DNA of 64,000 nucleotides from assembly GCA_035310985.1 (NCBI GenBank), contig DATGDH010000139.1, positions 1 to 64,000 of the forward strand, read 5' to 3'. Source of the DNA: DAHVFK01 sp035310985 (GTDB lineage: Bacteria; Pseudomonadota; Gammaproteobacteria; Burkholderiales; SG8-39). A model generated the notes under the pieces. It saw only the letters and a program-made list of their open reading frames with translations, was not told the origin of the DNA and did no database searches. Shown here piece by piece: positions 36,823-45,054 of this stretch (position 1 is its first letter; every line of letters begins with the position of its first letter). The translations under genes and the position numbers were made by a program.

Positions 36823-38186
36823 CCTGCCCCGCCGCCGTGGGCGAGCCGATCGAGCAACTTTCCGTGCAGGCCGCCGAACCCGCCATTGGACATGATGAGC
36901 ACGTAGTCGCCGTCCCGTGCCTCCGCTGCAATGCTCTGCAGAAGCCGTTCGAGGTCGTCGATGCAGCGCACGCGCTCGCCGAGCGCCGCGAGCGCCTGCG
37001 GAGCGCTCCAGCCAAGTTGCGCGTCGTAGACGAATACCCGGTCCGCGCTGGCAAGGCTCGCCGCGAGCGCATCTTTCATTATGCCGCGCTTCATTGTATT
37101 CGAGCGCGGCTCCAGTACCGCGATGATGCGCGCTGCGCCGACGCGTCCGCGCAAGCCCTCAAGCGTGGTGCGGATTGCGGTGGGGTGGTGCGCGAAGTCG
37201 TCGTAGACGGCCACACCGCGCACCACGCCGACAAGTTCCATGCGCCGACGCACCCCGCTGAAGGAGTTCAAGGCGGCGATCGCCACGTCGGACGAGACGC
37301 CCGCGTGGCGCGCCGCAGCCATCGCGGCGAGCGCGTTCGAACGGTTGTGCTCGCCCAGTTGCGTCCAGGCGATTCGGCCCACCGGTGCTCCGCGCCAGCT
37401 CACTTCGAAGCCACCTTCCGCGTCCGGTTCGCCCCCTTGCCAGCCGGCATCACTGCCGAACGTCTCGACCGGAGTCCAACACCCCATCGCGAGCACGCGC
37501 TGCAGGGCGGAGTCTCGCGCGTTTGCGATGATTAGGCCGGAATGCGGCACGGTGCGCACGAGATGGTGAAATTGCCGCTCAATGTCCGCGAGTTCGCCGA
37601 AGATGTCGGCGTGATCGAACTCGAGGTTGTTCAGGACGAGCGTGCGAGCACCGTAGTGCACAAACTTAGACCGCTTGTCGAAGAAGGCCGTGTCGTACTC
37701 ATCAGCCTCGATTACGAAGCACTGACCGGGCGCAAGCCTGGCGGAGCTGTTGAAGTTCTTTGGCACGCCGCCTACTAGGAAGCTGGGCGTCTTGCCGGCA
37801 CGGTCCAAAATCCATGCGATCATCGCAGAGACTGTTGTCTTTCCATGGGTACCAGCGATAGCGATCACCCACTTATCCCTCAGGATGTAGTCCGCGAGCC
37901 ACTGTGGTCCCGAGATGAAGCGCTCGCCGCGATCGAGAATCGCTTCCATGAGCGGATTGCCCCGCGTCACGACGTTTCCGATGACCCAAAGGTCAGGTGC
38001 GAGCGCGATTTGCTCCGCGTCGAAGCCCTCGATCAACTCGATTCCGAGGCTGGAGAGTTGCTCGCTCATCGGCGGATAGACATTGGCATCGCAGCCGGTC
38101 ACGCGAAAGCCGGCGCTCTTGGCGATCGCCGCCACGCCGCCCATGAAGGTGCCGCAAATGCCGAGAATGTGAATGTGCTGGGGCAT
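36819..38186 (-). CDS. mpl: UDP-N-acetylmuramate:L-alanyl-gamma-D-glutamyl-meso-diaminopimelate ligase
   Basis: 455 aa Mur ligase that reattaches recycled tripeptide to UDP-MurNAc. N-terminal HIHILGICGTFMGGVA, ATP loop AIAGTHGKTTVSAMI, EADEYDTAFFDKRSKFVHY (Mpl-specific, distinguishing it from MurC), LEFDHADIF and DDFAHHPTAIRTTL. The ATG at 38184-38186 was chosen by the family N-terminus. TAGAAT on the minus strand (38210-38215) is a possible -10. Confidence 0.94.
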   Translation of the reverse strand: MPQHIHILGICGTFMGGVAAIAKSAGFRVTGCDANVYPPMSEQLSSLGIELIEGFDAEQIALAPDLWVIGNVVTRGNPLMEAILDRGERFISGPQWLADYILRDKWVIAIAGTHGKTTVSAMIAWILDRAGKTPSFLVGGVPKNFNSSARLAPGQCFVIEADEYDTAFFDKRSKFVHYGARTLVLNNLEFDHADIFGELADIERQFHHLVRTVPHSGLIIANARDSALQRVLAMGCWTPVETFGSDAGWQGGEPDAEGGFEVSWRGAPVGRIAWTQLGEHNRSNALAAMAAARHAGVSSDVAIAALNSFSGVRRRMELVGVVRGVAVYDDFAHHPTAIRTTLEGLRGRVGAARIIAVLEPRSNTMKRGIMKDALAASLASADRVFVYDAQLGWSAPQALAALGERVRCIDDLERLLQSIAAEARDGDYVLIMSNGGFGGLHGKLLDRLAHGGGAG

Positions 38187-38209
38187 CAGATAGCCGCAAA
38201 AAGGCGCAA

Positions 38210-38248
38210 ATTCTACGCGATGCCGGCGTGGCGACGCTGCGTTATCAT
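38210..38248. promoter_or_regulatory. Divergent -10 candidates for mpl (minus) and the 38303 gene (plus)
   Basis: TAGAAT on the minus strand at 38210-38215, 24 nt before the mpl ATG, and TATCAT on the plus strand at 38243-38248, 55 nt before the ATG at 38303. Both stand out from GC-rich surroundings; -35 elements are not convincing. Confidence 0.35.
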
Positions 38249-38302
38249 GCGGCCGATCGCAAGCGGTTACTCGCTTCTCCCGCAACCAGACGAGGCGTCG
38301 TA

Positions 38303-38944
38303 ATGAGCCGCAAAATATCGCGGCAAAACGGTACCCGTGCCCGGATTGCCGCTGCTGCGGCGCGCATCATGGCCGAGGATGGCATTGACGATTTTGCGCT
38401 CGCCAAGCGCAAGGCCGCCAGACAGCTCGGCGCGAGCGAGGGCCAGGCACTTCCGGCGAACGACGAAATTGAGGTGGAATTGCGCGCCTACCGCGCTTTG
38501 TATCAGGCCGAGGAGCACCCCGAGCGCATAGCCAAGCTGCGCCGCGTCGCGCTCGACGCGATGCGTGCGCTCGAGCGCTTCAGTCCGTACCTGACCGGAC
38601 CCGTGCTGCGCGGCATCGCGGGCCGGTATGCGGAAATCGACCTCCAGTTGTTCCCGGAGAGCGCCAAAGAAGTGGAGATTTTTCTGCTCGACCGCGGCAT
38701 TGCCTACACGACTGCCGAAGGAAGGCGCTACTCGGGCGACAGGGCGCACGCCGTCACGGTCTTGTCGCTCAGCTGGCGCGGCACCCCCCTCAAGCTGTCG
38801 GTGTTCGATGCGCGCGACGAGCGCTTGGCACTCAAGACCTCTCAAGCCGGTCGTGTGATGGACCGGGCAGGCATCGTGGAGGTCGGAGCCCTGATCACGC
38901 AAGGGACACGGCAACACGATGCTGATGGGCCTCAAGCGCCGTGA
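38303..38944 (+). CDS. Unrecognised protein, TetR-like N-terminal helix, possible nucleotidyltransferase-like core
   Basis: 213 aa; I do not recognise the family. Residues 10-45 (RARIAAAAARIMAEDGIDDF) resemble the first helices of TetR-type DNA-binding domains, but no full helix-turn-helix follows. Residues about 95-130 contain LTGPVLRGIAGRYAEIDLQLF, which loosely recalls the G-G/S...DxD pattern of minimal nucleotidyltransferases with GP in place of GS. The C-terminal part (VLSLSWRGTPLKLSVFDARD) looks like a beta-rich fold. The ATG at 38303 gives a start close to conserved-looking sequence; the frame extends upstream to 38228. It overlaps the next gene by 26 nt. Confidence 0.6.
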   Translation: MSRKISRQNGTRARIAAAAARIMAEDGIDDFALAKRKAARQLGASEGQALPANDEIEVELRAYRALYQAEEHPERIAKLRRVALDAMRALERFSPYLTGPVLRGIAGRYAEIDLQLFPESAKEVEIFLLDRGIAYTTAEGRRYSGDRAHAVTVLSLSWRGTPLKLSVFDARDERLALKTSQAGRVMDRAGIVEVGALITQGTRQHDADGPQAP

Positions 38945-39452
38945 CGCGCTGATCCTCGCAGGAGTCGGTCTTGCCGCGGGACTGGCAGGCGCGATTGTCG
39001 CCCCGCGGCTGCTTCGTTCCGACGCCCCCCTCGCGGCACTCGAGGAGGCACCCCTCATGGACGTCGAGGGGCGGGTGCACCACATCGCCGAATGGAAGGG
39101 CAGGGCGCTGGTCTGCAACTTCTGGGCAACCTGGTGCCCGCCTTGCCGGGAGGAGATCCCGCTGTTGGTATCAAGCCACGAGAAAGTACTCGCAAAAGGG
39201 GGCGAAATAGTGGGCATCGCCCTTGATAGTGCAAAGAACGTCGTTGAATTCATGAAAACCGTTCGGATCAACTATCCGGTCCTGGTCACCGAGCCCTCGG
39301 CGATCGAGCTCATGGCAAAGCTCGGTAATCCAAGCGGCGGGCTGCCGTATACGGTGTTCGTGGACCGCGCCGGATCGCTCGTGGGGCATAAACTCGGGAT
39401 GCTGCACGGCCCGGAACTCGAGGCCAACCTGGAAAAGTTGCTCGGAAGCTAG
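38919..39452 (+). CDS. TlpA-family membrane-anchored thioredoxin
   Basis: 177 aa. The N-terminal segment LKRRDALILAGVGLAAGLAG is a signal-anchor with an RR pair close to a Tat-like motif. The redox-active NFWATWCPPCREEIP (CxxC near residues 73-76) and a cis-Pro (GGLPYTVFVDR) mark a TlpA/ResA-like reductase in the periplasm. Such proteins reduce apocytochrome c or other disulfides; no cytochrome genes are nearby. ATG at 38919; a second ATG two codons later is possible. Confidence 0.85.
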   Translation: MLMGLKRRDALILAGVGLAAGLAGAIVAPRLLRSDAPLAALEEAPLMDVEGRVHHIAEWKGRALVCNFWATWCPPCREEIPLLVSSHEKVLAKGGEIVGIALDSAKNVVEFMKTVRINYPVLVTEPSAIELMAKLGNPSGGLPYTVFVDRAGSLVGHKLGMLHGPELEANLEKLLGS

Positions 39453-39461
39453 CGCGCTAGC
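39448..39461. repeat. 14-nt perfect palindrome at the end of the TlpA gene
   Basis: GCTAGCGCGCTAGC, including the TAG stop of the thioredoxin gene. It is too short to be a good terminator and has no T-tract; meaning unknown. Confidence 0.3.
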
Positions 39462-39497
39462 CGGTAGTCAGTCCACGTAACACGGTCGAATTTCCAG

Positions 39498-39503
39498 TAA
39501 AAT
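39498..39503 (+). promoter_or_regulatory. Candidate -10 element for aroQ-accB-accC
   Basis: TAAAAT, 19 nt before the ATG at 39523. If this is the -10, the upstream ATG at 39502 lies inside it and cannot be the start, which supports the later start for aroQ. No good -35. Confidence 0.35.
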
Positions 39504-39522
39504 GCGGCGTTCTGCCGCGAAA

Positions 39523-39999
39523 ATGCCGACAAGACGCAAATCTCCACGCGGATCCGTGCTGGTGCTTCACGGACCGAACTTGAACCTGCTGGGCTCGCGC
39601 GAGCCGGAGATTTATGGACGTGAGACGCTCGCAGACGTCGACGGCCGGTTGACGGTGGCAGCGCGCGGGCAGGGAGTGCGCCTTGAGTCCTTTCAGAGCA
39701 ATCACGAGGGCGCGCTGATCGATCGCATTCACCGGGCGAGGGATGAACGTATCGGATTCATCATCATCAACCCGGCAGGCTATACGCATAGCAGCGTCGC
39801 GCTGCGCGATGCTCTGCTGGCGGCGAACATTCCGTTCATTGAGGTGCACTTGTCCAACGTACACGCCCGTGAGACGTTCCGGCGGCACTCGTACTTTTCC
39901 GATGCCGCGGTCGGAACGATTTGTGGTCTCGGCAGCCGCGGCTACGACTTCGCGCTGAGCTACGCCGTCAGTCGTCTATCCCAGAAGGGCGGAAGCTAG
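39523..39999 (+). CDS. aroQ: 3-dehydroquinate dehydratase, type II
   Basis: 158 aa. Dehydrates 3-dehydroquinate in the shikimate pathway. LVLHGPNLNLLGSREPEIYG at the N-terminus (catalytic Tyr), FQSNHEGALIDRIH, NPAGYTHSSVALRDAL, EVHLSNVHARETFRRHSYFS and GLGSRGYDFAL are characteristic of the dodecameric type II enzyme. Start at 39523 preferred over 39502 because of the overlapping -10. The order aroQ-accB-accC is widely conserved. Confidence 0.95.
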   Translation: MPTRRKSPRGSVLVLHGPNLNLLGSREPEIYGRETLADVDGRLTVAARGQGVRLESFQSNHEGALIDRIHRARDERIGFIIINPAGYTHSSVALRDALLAANIPFIEVHLSNVHARETFRRHSYFSDAAVGTICGLGSRGYDFALSYAVSRLSQKGGS

Positions 40000-40049
40000 C
40001 GACCGCTCGTGCGGCCGTTTGGCGAACCGACGTCTTAGGGGGCCCAGCC

Positions 40050-40505
40050 ATGGATTTGCGCAAGCTCAAGAAACTGATCGATCTCGTCGAGGAGTCCGGC
40101 ATCGCCGAATTGGAGATCACCGAAGGCGAGGAGAAGGTAAAGATCGTCAAGGGAGGGGGCGTTAGCCTCGCACCTGCCGCGAGCTCGCCGCCGCCTTCGG
40201 CAGTGGCTGCGCCGGCGCCCGAAGCGAAGCCTGGCGCAGCGGCGCCGGCCGCGGCCGAAACGTCACCCGAAGGGCACGTGGTGAAATCGCCCATGGTGGG
40301 CACGTTCTACCGGGCTGCCTCGCCCGATGCCAAGCCCTTTGTCGAAGTCGGAGAAGTGGTCAAGGAAGGTCAGACGATCTGCATCGTCGAGGCGATGAAA
40401 CTCATGAACGAGATCGAGGCCGACGCCTCGGGCACCGTCAAAGCGATCTTGGTCGAGAACGGCCAGCCGGTCGAATACGGCCAGCCTCTGTTCGTCATCG
40501 GCTAA
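40050..40505 (+). CDS. accB: Biotin carboxyl carrier protein of acetyl-CoA carboxylase
   Basis: 151 aa. The N-terminal dimerisation helix (MDLRKLKKLIDLVEESGIAE) leads into an Ala/Pro linker (residues about 45-72) and then a biotinyl domain with the biotin-accepting Lys117 in IVEAMKLMNEIEAD. It carries the carboxyl group for fatty acid synthesis. accC follows directly, its ATG touching the TAA stop. Confidence 0.96.
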   Translation: MDLRKLKKLIDLVEESGIAELEITEGEEKVKIVKGGGVSLAPAASSPPPSAVAAPAPEAKPGAAAPAAAETSPEGHVVKSPMVGTFYRAASPDAKPFVEVGEVVKEGQTICIVEAMKLMNEIEADASGTVKAILVENGQPVEYGQPLFVIG

Positions 40506-41867
40506 ATGTTCGAGAAGATCCTGATCGCGAACCGCGGTGAGATCGCGCTTCGCATCCAGCGGGCGTGTCGCGAACTGGGCATACGGACAGTGGTCGTCCA
40601 TTCGGAGGCTGACACTGAAGCGAAGTACGTCAAACTCGCGGACGAGTCCGTGTGCATCGGGCCGCCGCCCGCATCGCAGAGCTACCTGAACATTCCCGCC
40701 ATCATCAGCGCGGCCGAGGTGACCGATGCCGAGGCGATCCATCCCGGCTACGGATTCCTGTCGGAAAACGCCGACTTTGCCGACAAGGTCGAGCGCTCAG
40801 GCTTCGTCTTCATCGGGCCGCGCCCGGACAACATACGTCTCATGGGCGACAAGGTGAGCGCCAAGGAGGCGATGCGCAAGGCCGGCGTTCCCTGCGTGCC
40901 CGGCTCCGACGGCGCCCTGCCGGAGGACCCCAAGGAGATCGTGCGCCTCGCGCGCAAGGTCGGCTATCCGGTGATCATCAAGGCCGCCGGCGGCGGCGGC
41001 GGGCGCGGCATGCGCGTCGTGCATACCGAAGCGGCTTTGCTGAACGCCGTGACCATGACGCGCAGCGAGGCGCAGGCTGCCTTCTCGAATCCGACGGTGT
41101 ATCTCGAGAAATACCTCGAAAATCCGCGCCACATCGAGATCCAGGTGCTCACCGACACCCATAAGGGGGCGGTATTCCTCGGCGAGCGCGACTGTTCGTT
41201 GCAACGCCGTCACCAGAAAATCATCGAAGAGGCGCCAGCGCCCGAGCTGCCGGTAAAGCTACGCGACAAGATCGGCGAACGCTGCGTCGAGGCCTGCCGC
41301 AAGATCGGCTACCGCGGCGCCGGTACGTTCGAGTTCCTGTACGAGGACGGCGAGTTCTTCTTCATCGAGATGAACACACGCATCCAAGTCGAGCACCCGG
41401 TAACCGAGATGATCACGGGCATCGACATCGTGCAGACCCAGATCCGCGTCGCCGCGGGCGAGAAGCTGCCGTTCCGCCAGAAGGACATCCAACTGCGCGG
41501 CCATGCGATCGAGTGCCGCATCAATGCCGAAGACCCCTACCGATTCACCCCGTCGCCCGGTCGCATTACGTCGTACCACCCGCCGGGAGGGCCCGGCATC
41601 CGTGTCGATTCGCATGTGTATCAGGGCTACACCGTGCCGCCCTACTACGACTCAATGGTCGGAAAGGTGATTGCGTACGGAGCGTCGCGCGAACAGGCGA
41701 TCCGGCGCATGCGCGTCGCGCTCTCGGAGATGGTGGTGGAAGGCATCCAGACCAACATCCCGCTGCAACTCGAGCTTCTGAACGACATCCGCTTCGTCCG
41801 CGGCGGCGTTTCCATCCATTACCTGGAACAGAAGCTCGCTCAGGAGCAGAAGCCCAAGGCCAAATAA
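40506..41867 (+). CDS. accC: Biotin carboxylase subunit of acetyl-CoA carboxylase
   Basis: 453 aa ATP-grasp enzyme. KILIANRGEIALRIQRACRE, the glycine-rich loop KAAGGGGGRGMRVVH, ERDCSLQRRHQKIIEEAPAP, FIEMNTRIQVEHPVTE and GHAIECRINAEDP are complete. It carboxylates biotin on AccB. Translation is coupled to accB with zero spacing, as in E. coli. Confidence 0.97.
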   Translation: MFEKILIANRGEIALRIQRACRELGIRTVVVHSEADTEAKYVKLADESVCIGPPPASQSYLNIPAIISAAEVTDAEAIHPGYGFLSENADFADKVERSGFVFIGPRPDNIRLMGDKVSAKEAMRKAGVPCVPGSDGALPEDPKEIVRLARKVGYPVIIKAAGGGGGRGMRVVHTEAALLNAVTMTRSEAQAAFSNPTVYLEKYLENPRHIEIQVLTDTHKGAVFLGERDCSLQRRHQKIIEEAPAPELPVKLRDKIGERCVEACRKIGYRGAGTFEFLYEDGEFFFIEMNTRIQVEHPVTEMITGIDIVQTQIRVAAGEKLPFRQKDIQLRGHAIECRINAEDPYRFTPSPGRITSYHPPGGPGIRVDSHVYQGYTVPPYYDSMVGKVIAYGASREQAIRRMRVALSEMVVEGIQTNIPLQLELLNDIRFVRGGVSIHYLEQKLAQEQKPKAK

Positions 41868-41871
41868 GGCA

Positions 41872-42765
41872 ATGCCGTGGCTGTCGCTCACGCTTGAGGT
41901 CGAAGAGGCCGCAGCCGAGGCGTTGTCCGAGGCGCTGCTCGCACGCGGGGCGCAATCCGTCAGTCTCGAGGACGCCGACGAGGGCACGGCACACGAGGCC
42001 CCACGCTTTGCCGAACCGTCATGGGACGGCGCAGCCGGCGCGTGGCCTCACAGTCGTGTTGTCGCGCTGCTCCCGCTCGATGCGAACGTGCTCGAGCTTG
42101 TGGTCGAATGCACGCGCGCCGCGGCGCTCGACCAGCCGCCCGCGTTTCGCGTCGAGCGCATCGAGGACGACGACTGGGTGCGCCGCACACAGTCGCAGTT
42201 CACGCCGGTTCCGATCGGCGAACGCCTGTGGATCGTCCCGACGTGGTGTGAGCCGCCCGATGCACGTGCGGCCGTGGTACGCCTCGATCCTGGCATGGCG
42301 TTCGGCACGGGGACGCATCCCAGCACGCGGCTGGCGCTGCATTTTCTCGAGCGCTCGCTGCGCGGCGGCGAGCGCGTGCTGGACTACGGATGCGGTTCCG
42401 GTATATTGGCGATCGCCGCTGCGAAGCTGGGAGCGGCCGAGGTCGACGCGGTAGACCTTGATCCCCGCGCACTCGACGCGACCCGGGCCAATGCGCGTGC
42501 GAATGAAGTCAGCGTGCGCGTCTCGACTCCGGAGGCGCTGCCGCGAGGCGACTACGACGTGGTGGTGGCCAACATACTCGCCAATCCGCTCATCCTCCTT
42601 GCGCCCGCGCTGACTGCACGCGTTCGCGCACGCGGCCGCGTCGCCCTTTCCGGAGTCCTCGCAGCGCAAGCTTCGGCGGTCGCCGCGGCCTACCGGCCAG
42701 CGATCCAGCTCGCGGTGACGCGAGAAGATGAGGGCTGGGCGCTTCTCGAGGGGACGCGCGCGTGA
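41872..42765 (+). CDS. prmA: Ribosomal protein L11 methyltransferase
   Basis: 297 aa. Trimethylates L11. The N-terminal substrate-binding domain (DDDWVRRTQSQFTPVPIGERL) and the SAM-binding VLDYGCGSGILAIAAAKLGA with VVANILANPLILLAP fit PrmA at normal length. It starts 4 nt after accC and overlaps the next gene by GTGA. The accC-prmA linkage is classical. Confidence 0.95.
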   Translation: MPWLSLTLEVEEAAAEALSEALLARGAQSVSLEDADEGTAHEAPRFAEPSWDGAAGAWPHSRVVALLPLDANVLELVVECTRAAALDQPPAFRVERIEDDDWVRRTQSQFTPVPIGERLWIVPTWCEPPDARAAVVRLDPGMAFGTGTHPSTRLALHFLERSLRGGERVLDYGCGSGILAIAAAKLGAAEVDAVDLDPRALDATRANARANEVSVRVSTPEALPRGDYDVVVANILANPLILLAPALTARVRARGRVALSGVLAAQASAVAAAYRPAIQLAVTREDEGWALLEGTRA

Positions 42766-43676
42766 GCCTCATCACGCGCTGCCCGACCTGCGGCACGGCG
42801 TTCCGCGTCCAGCCTGCGCAACTCGTGGCGCGCAGCGGAATGGTGCGGTGCGGCAAATGCTCGGGGGTGTTCGACGCGGTGTCCTGCCTTGTTGGCGAGC
42901 ATGGGGGGCCGGCCGCGCTCGAGCCGTCGCCGCAGCTCGGCCTGTTCGATCCTTCGCGGCGCGCGGCAGCCGCGAGCCCGGACCTCACCGCGAACCTCGA
43001 CCTCAGCGCCGTAGCGCCTGCTGCGAGCCGGCCGCCGCCCGCCCTGGCGCGCCCAACAGCGCCCTCGACCGCGCGTCCCGAACGTTCCGAGCGTCCCGCG
43101 CATGCGGCTCCGCCGCCCGCCACACAGCGTCCCGCTCGCAGGGAAACCCTGGGGCAGCCCGATTTCCTCGAGGACGATGCGCCGCCGCGGCGCTTCACCG
43201 CGATATGGGTGCTGTTCGGGATCGTTGCACTGGCAGCGCTCGCCGGGCAGCTCGCGCTCTATTTCCGGGACGACATCGCGCTCGCTCTGCCGGCCGCCAA
43301 GCCGCAGCTCGCCGCAGCCTGCGAGATCTTCGGCTGCCGGTTGAGGCTGCCACACCGCTCGGATCTTATGAGCATCGAGTCGTCCGACCTGCAAGCCGAC
43401 CCAGGACATGCGAATGTCATCGTGCTGAACGCCGTGATCCGCAATCGCGCCGCGTTCGAACAGGAATACCCCTCGCTCGAGTTGACGCTCACCGATGAGA
43501 GCGACCAGGTGGTCGTGCGCCGCGTGCTAAGACCTTCGGACTACCTCGACGCGGCGCGCCTCGGGCTGCTTGTCGCGCGTGGCATCGCTCCGGGAGGGGA
43601 GGTCAGTGTTCGCCTGCGCTTCGACGCTGCGCGCGTACACGCCACCGGCTTCCGGCTTTTTCTGTTCTTCCCGTAA
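42762..43676 (+). CDS. DUF3426 zinc-ribbon membrane protein
   Basis: 304 aa. The N-terminal zinc ribbon CPTCGTAFRVQPAQL...CGKC (MJ0042 type) is followed by a long disordered Pro/Ala region (residues about 50-135), one membrane helix (AIWVLFGIVALAALAGQLAL, about 147-167) and a C-terminal DUF3426 domain (VIVLNAVIRNRAAFEQEYPS). Function unknown. Start is GTG at 42762-42764, overlapping the prmA stop. The partner position after prmA is conserved in betaproteobacteria. Confidence 0.85.
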   Translation: MSLITRCPTCGTAFRVQPAQLVARSGMVRCGKCSGVFDAVSCLVGEHGGPAALEPSPQLGLFDPSRRAAAASPDLTANLDLSAVAPAASRPPPALARPTAPSTARPERSERPAHAAPPPATQRPARRETLGQPDFLEDDAPPRRFTAIWVLFGIVALAALAGQLALYFRDDIALALPAAKPQLAAACEIFGCRLRLPHRSDLMSIESSDLQADPGHANVIVLNAVIRNRAAFEQEYPSLELTLTDESDQVVVRRVLRPSDYLDAARLGLLVARGIAPGGEVSVRLRFDAARVHATGFRLFLFFP

Positions 43677-43693
43677 CCTTCAGCGGAGATCGC

Positions 43694-44632
43694 TTGGCCA
43701 CGCTCGTTACAGGTTCGATCGCCTATGACACCATCATGGTGTTCCCCGATCGCTTCAAGAATCACCTGCTCGCGGACCAGCTGCACATCCTGAATGTCTG
43801 CTTTCTCACGCCGGAGATGCGGCGGGAGTTCGGCGGCACCGCAGGCAACATCGGCTACAACCTGCGGCTGCTGGGGGCAGAACCTCTCGTCATGGCCACC
43901 GTCGGCGAGGACATCCAGCCCTATCTCGAGCGCCTCGACCGCCTCGGCATCGGCACCGGCCTGCTGAAGACGGTGCGCGGGCAGTTTACCGCTCAGGCAT
44001 TCATCACTACCGATCTCGACGACAACCAGATCACGGCCTTCCACCCGGGGGCCATGAATCACTCCCACGAGAACTCAATCGGCCCGGACCTCGGTGCGAC
44101 GCTCGCGATCGTCAGTCCGGACGGCAAGGACGGCATGCAGCAGCACGCGCGCGAGTGCGCGCAACAAGGCATCCCGTTCATGTTCGATCCCGGCCAGGGC
44201 CTGCCGATGTTTTCCGCGACCGAGCTGCGCGAGTTCATCGCGCTCGCCGATTATGTTGCGGTCAACGACTACGAGGGCAAGATGCTGCAGGACAAGACCG
44301 GCTGCACCCTGGAAGAGCTGGCGAAGGACGTAAAGACGCTGGTCGTCACCCTCGGTGCGCAAGGCTCGCTGGTCCATGCGGCCGGCAAGCGTCACGAGAT
44401 TCCGTGCGTCGAGGCCGATCGCCTGGTCGATCCGACCGGCTGCGGCGACGCCTACCGCGCCGGACTGCTGTACGGCATCGCGCGCGGCTGGGACTGGCCG
44501 ACGACCGCGCGTCTGGGCGCGGTCATGGGCGCGATCAAGATCGCGCACCGCGGCGCGCAGAATCACTCGCCCTCGCGCGACGAGATCGAGGAACGCTACA
44601 AGACAGCCTTCGGCTTCAGCCCCTGGCGATAG
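43694..44632 (+). CDS. PfkB-family carbohydrate/nucleoside kinase (adenosine kinase-like)
   Basis: 312 aa. GSIAYDTIMVFPDRFKNHLL, EFGGTAGNIGYNLRLLG, TDLDDNQITAFHPGAM and the C-terminal anion hole DPTGCGDAYRAGLLYG with catalytic Asp. The N-terminal part resembles bacterial adenosine-kinase-like PfkB members; the substrate is not proven. Start is a TTG at 43694-43696 with GGAG 6 nt upstream, since no ATG lies near the conserved N-terminus. Confidence 0.82.
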   Translation: MATLVTGSIAYDTIMVFPDRFKNHLLADQLHILNVCFLTPEMRREFGGTAGNIGYNLRLLGAEPLVMATVGEDIQPYLERLDRLGIGTGLLKTVRGQFTAQAFITTDLDDNQITAFHPGAMNHSHENSIGPDLGATLAIVSPDGKDGMQQHARECAQQGIPFMFDPGQGLPMFSATELREFIALADYVAVNDYEGKMLQDKTGCTLEELAKDVKTLVVTLGAQGSLVHAAGKRHEIPCVEADRLVDPTGCGDAYRAGLLYGIARGWDWPTTARLGAVMGAIKIAHRGAQNHSPSRDEIEERYKTAFGFSPWR

Positions 44633-44655
44633 CGCTGCATTCAATCCAGGGCTGA
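44616..44655. terminator. Inverted repeat between PfkB-kinase and HIT genes
   Basis: TCAGCCCCTGG (44616-44626) can pair with CCAGGGCTGA (44646-44655), 10 bp with one bulged C and a 19-nt loop that holds both facing stop codons. No T-tract on either side. Confidence 0.4.
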
Positions 44656-45054
44656 GCGAATCTTCGCCGCGCACGCTTCGAGCTGATCGCGCGGCGGGTT
44701 CTTTACCGGCCAGGTGAGCTCCATGCCGTCGCCGGTGTGGCGCGGCAGCAGATGCACGTGATAGTGGAACACGGTCTGGCCAGCGGCTCGTCCGTTCGCC
44801 TGGTACACCGACAAGCCCTCGGGCGCGAAGGCCGCGCGAATAGCGCGCGCCACGCGTACGCTGGTGCGCGCGAGCGCGGCTGCCTGCTCATCGCTGAGCT
44901 CGTAGAGGTTCTCCGCGTGCGCCTTGACAGCGACCAGCACGTGGCCGGGATTGACCTGCCCGATGTCCATGAAGGCGAGCGTGTGCGCGTCCTCGCACAC
45001 GCGCGTCGCGGGAATCTGCCCCGCGACGATGCGGCAAAACACGCAGTCGTTCAT
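44641..45054 (-). CDS. HIT-family (histidine triad) nucleotide hydrolase
   Basis: 137 aa. CVFCRIVAGQIPATRV with a zinc-type CxxC, DIGQVNPGHVLVAVKAHAEN and the triad HYHVHLLPRHTGD. HIT proteins of this group hydrolyse purine phosphoramidates or Ap3A/Ap4A-like dinucleotides. The ATG at 45052-45054 overlaps the apaH stop by 4 nt and has a GGAGGA site. Being coupled to apaH, it may act on the same class of alarmone. Confidence 0.87.
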   Translation of the reverse strand: MNDCVFCRIVAGQIPATRVCEDAHTLAFMDIGQVNPGHVLVAVKAHAENLYELSDEQAAALARTSVRVARAIRAAFAPEGLSVYQANGRAAGQTVFHYHVHLLPRHTGDGMELTWPVKNPPRDQLEACAAKIRSALD

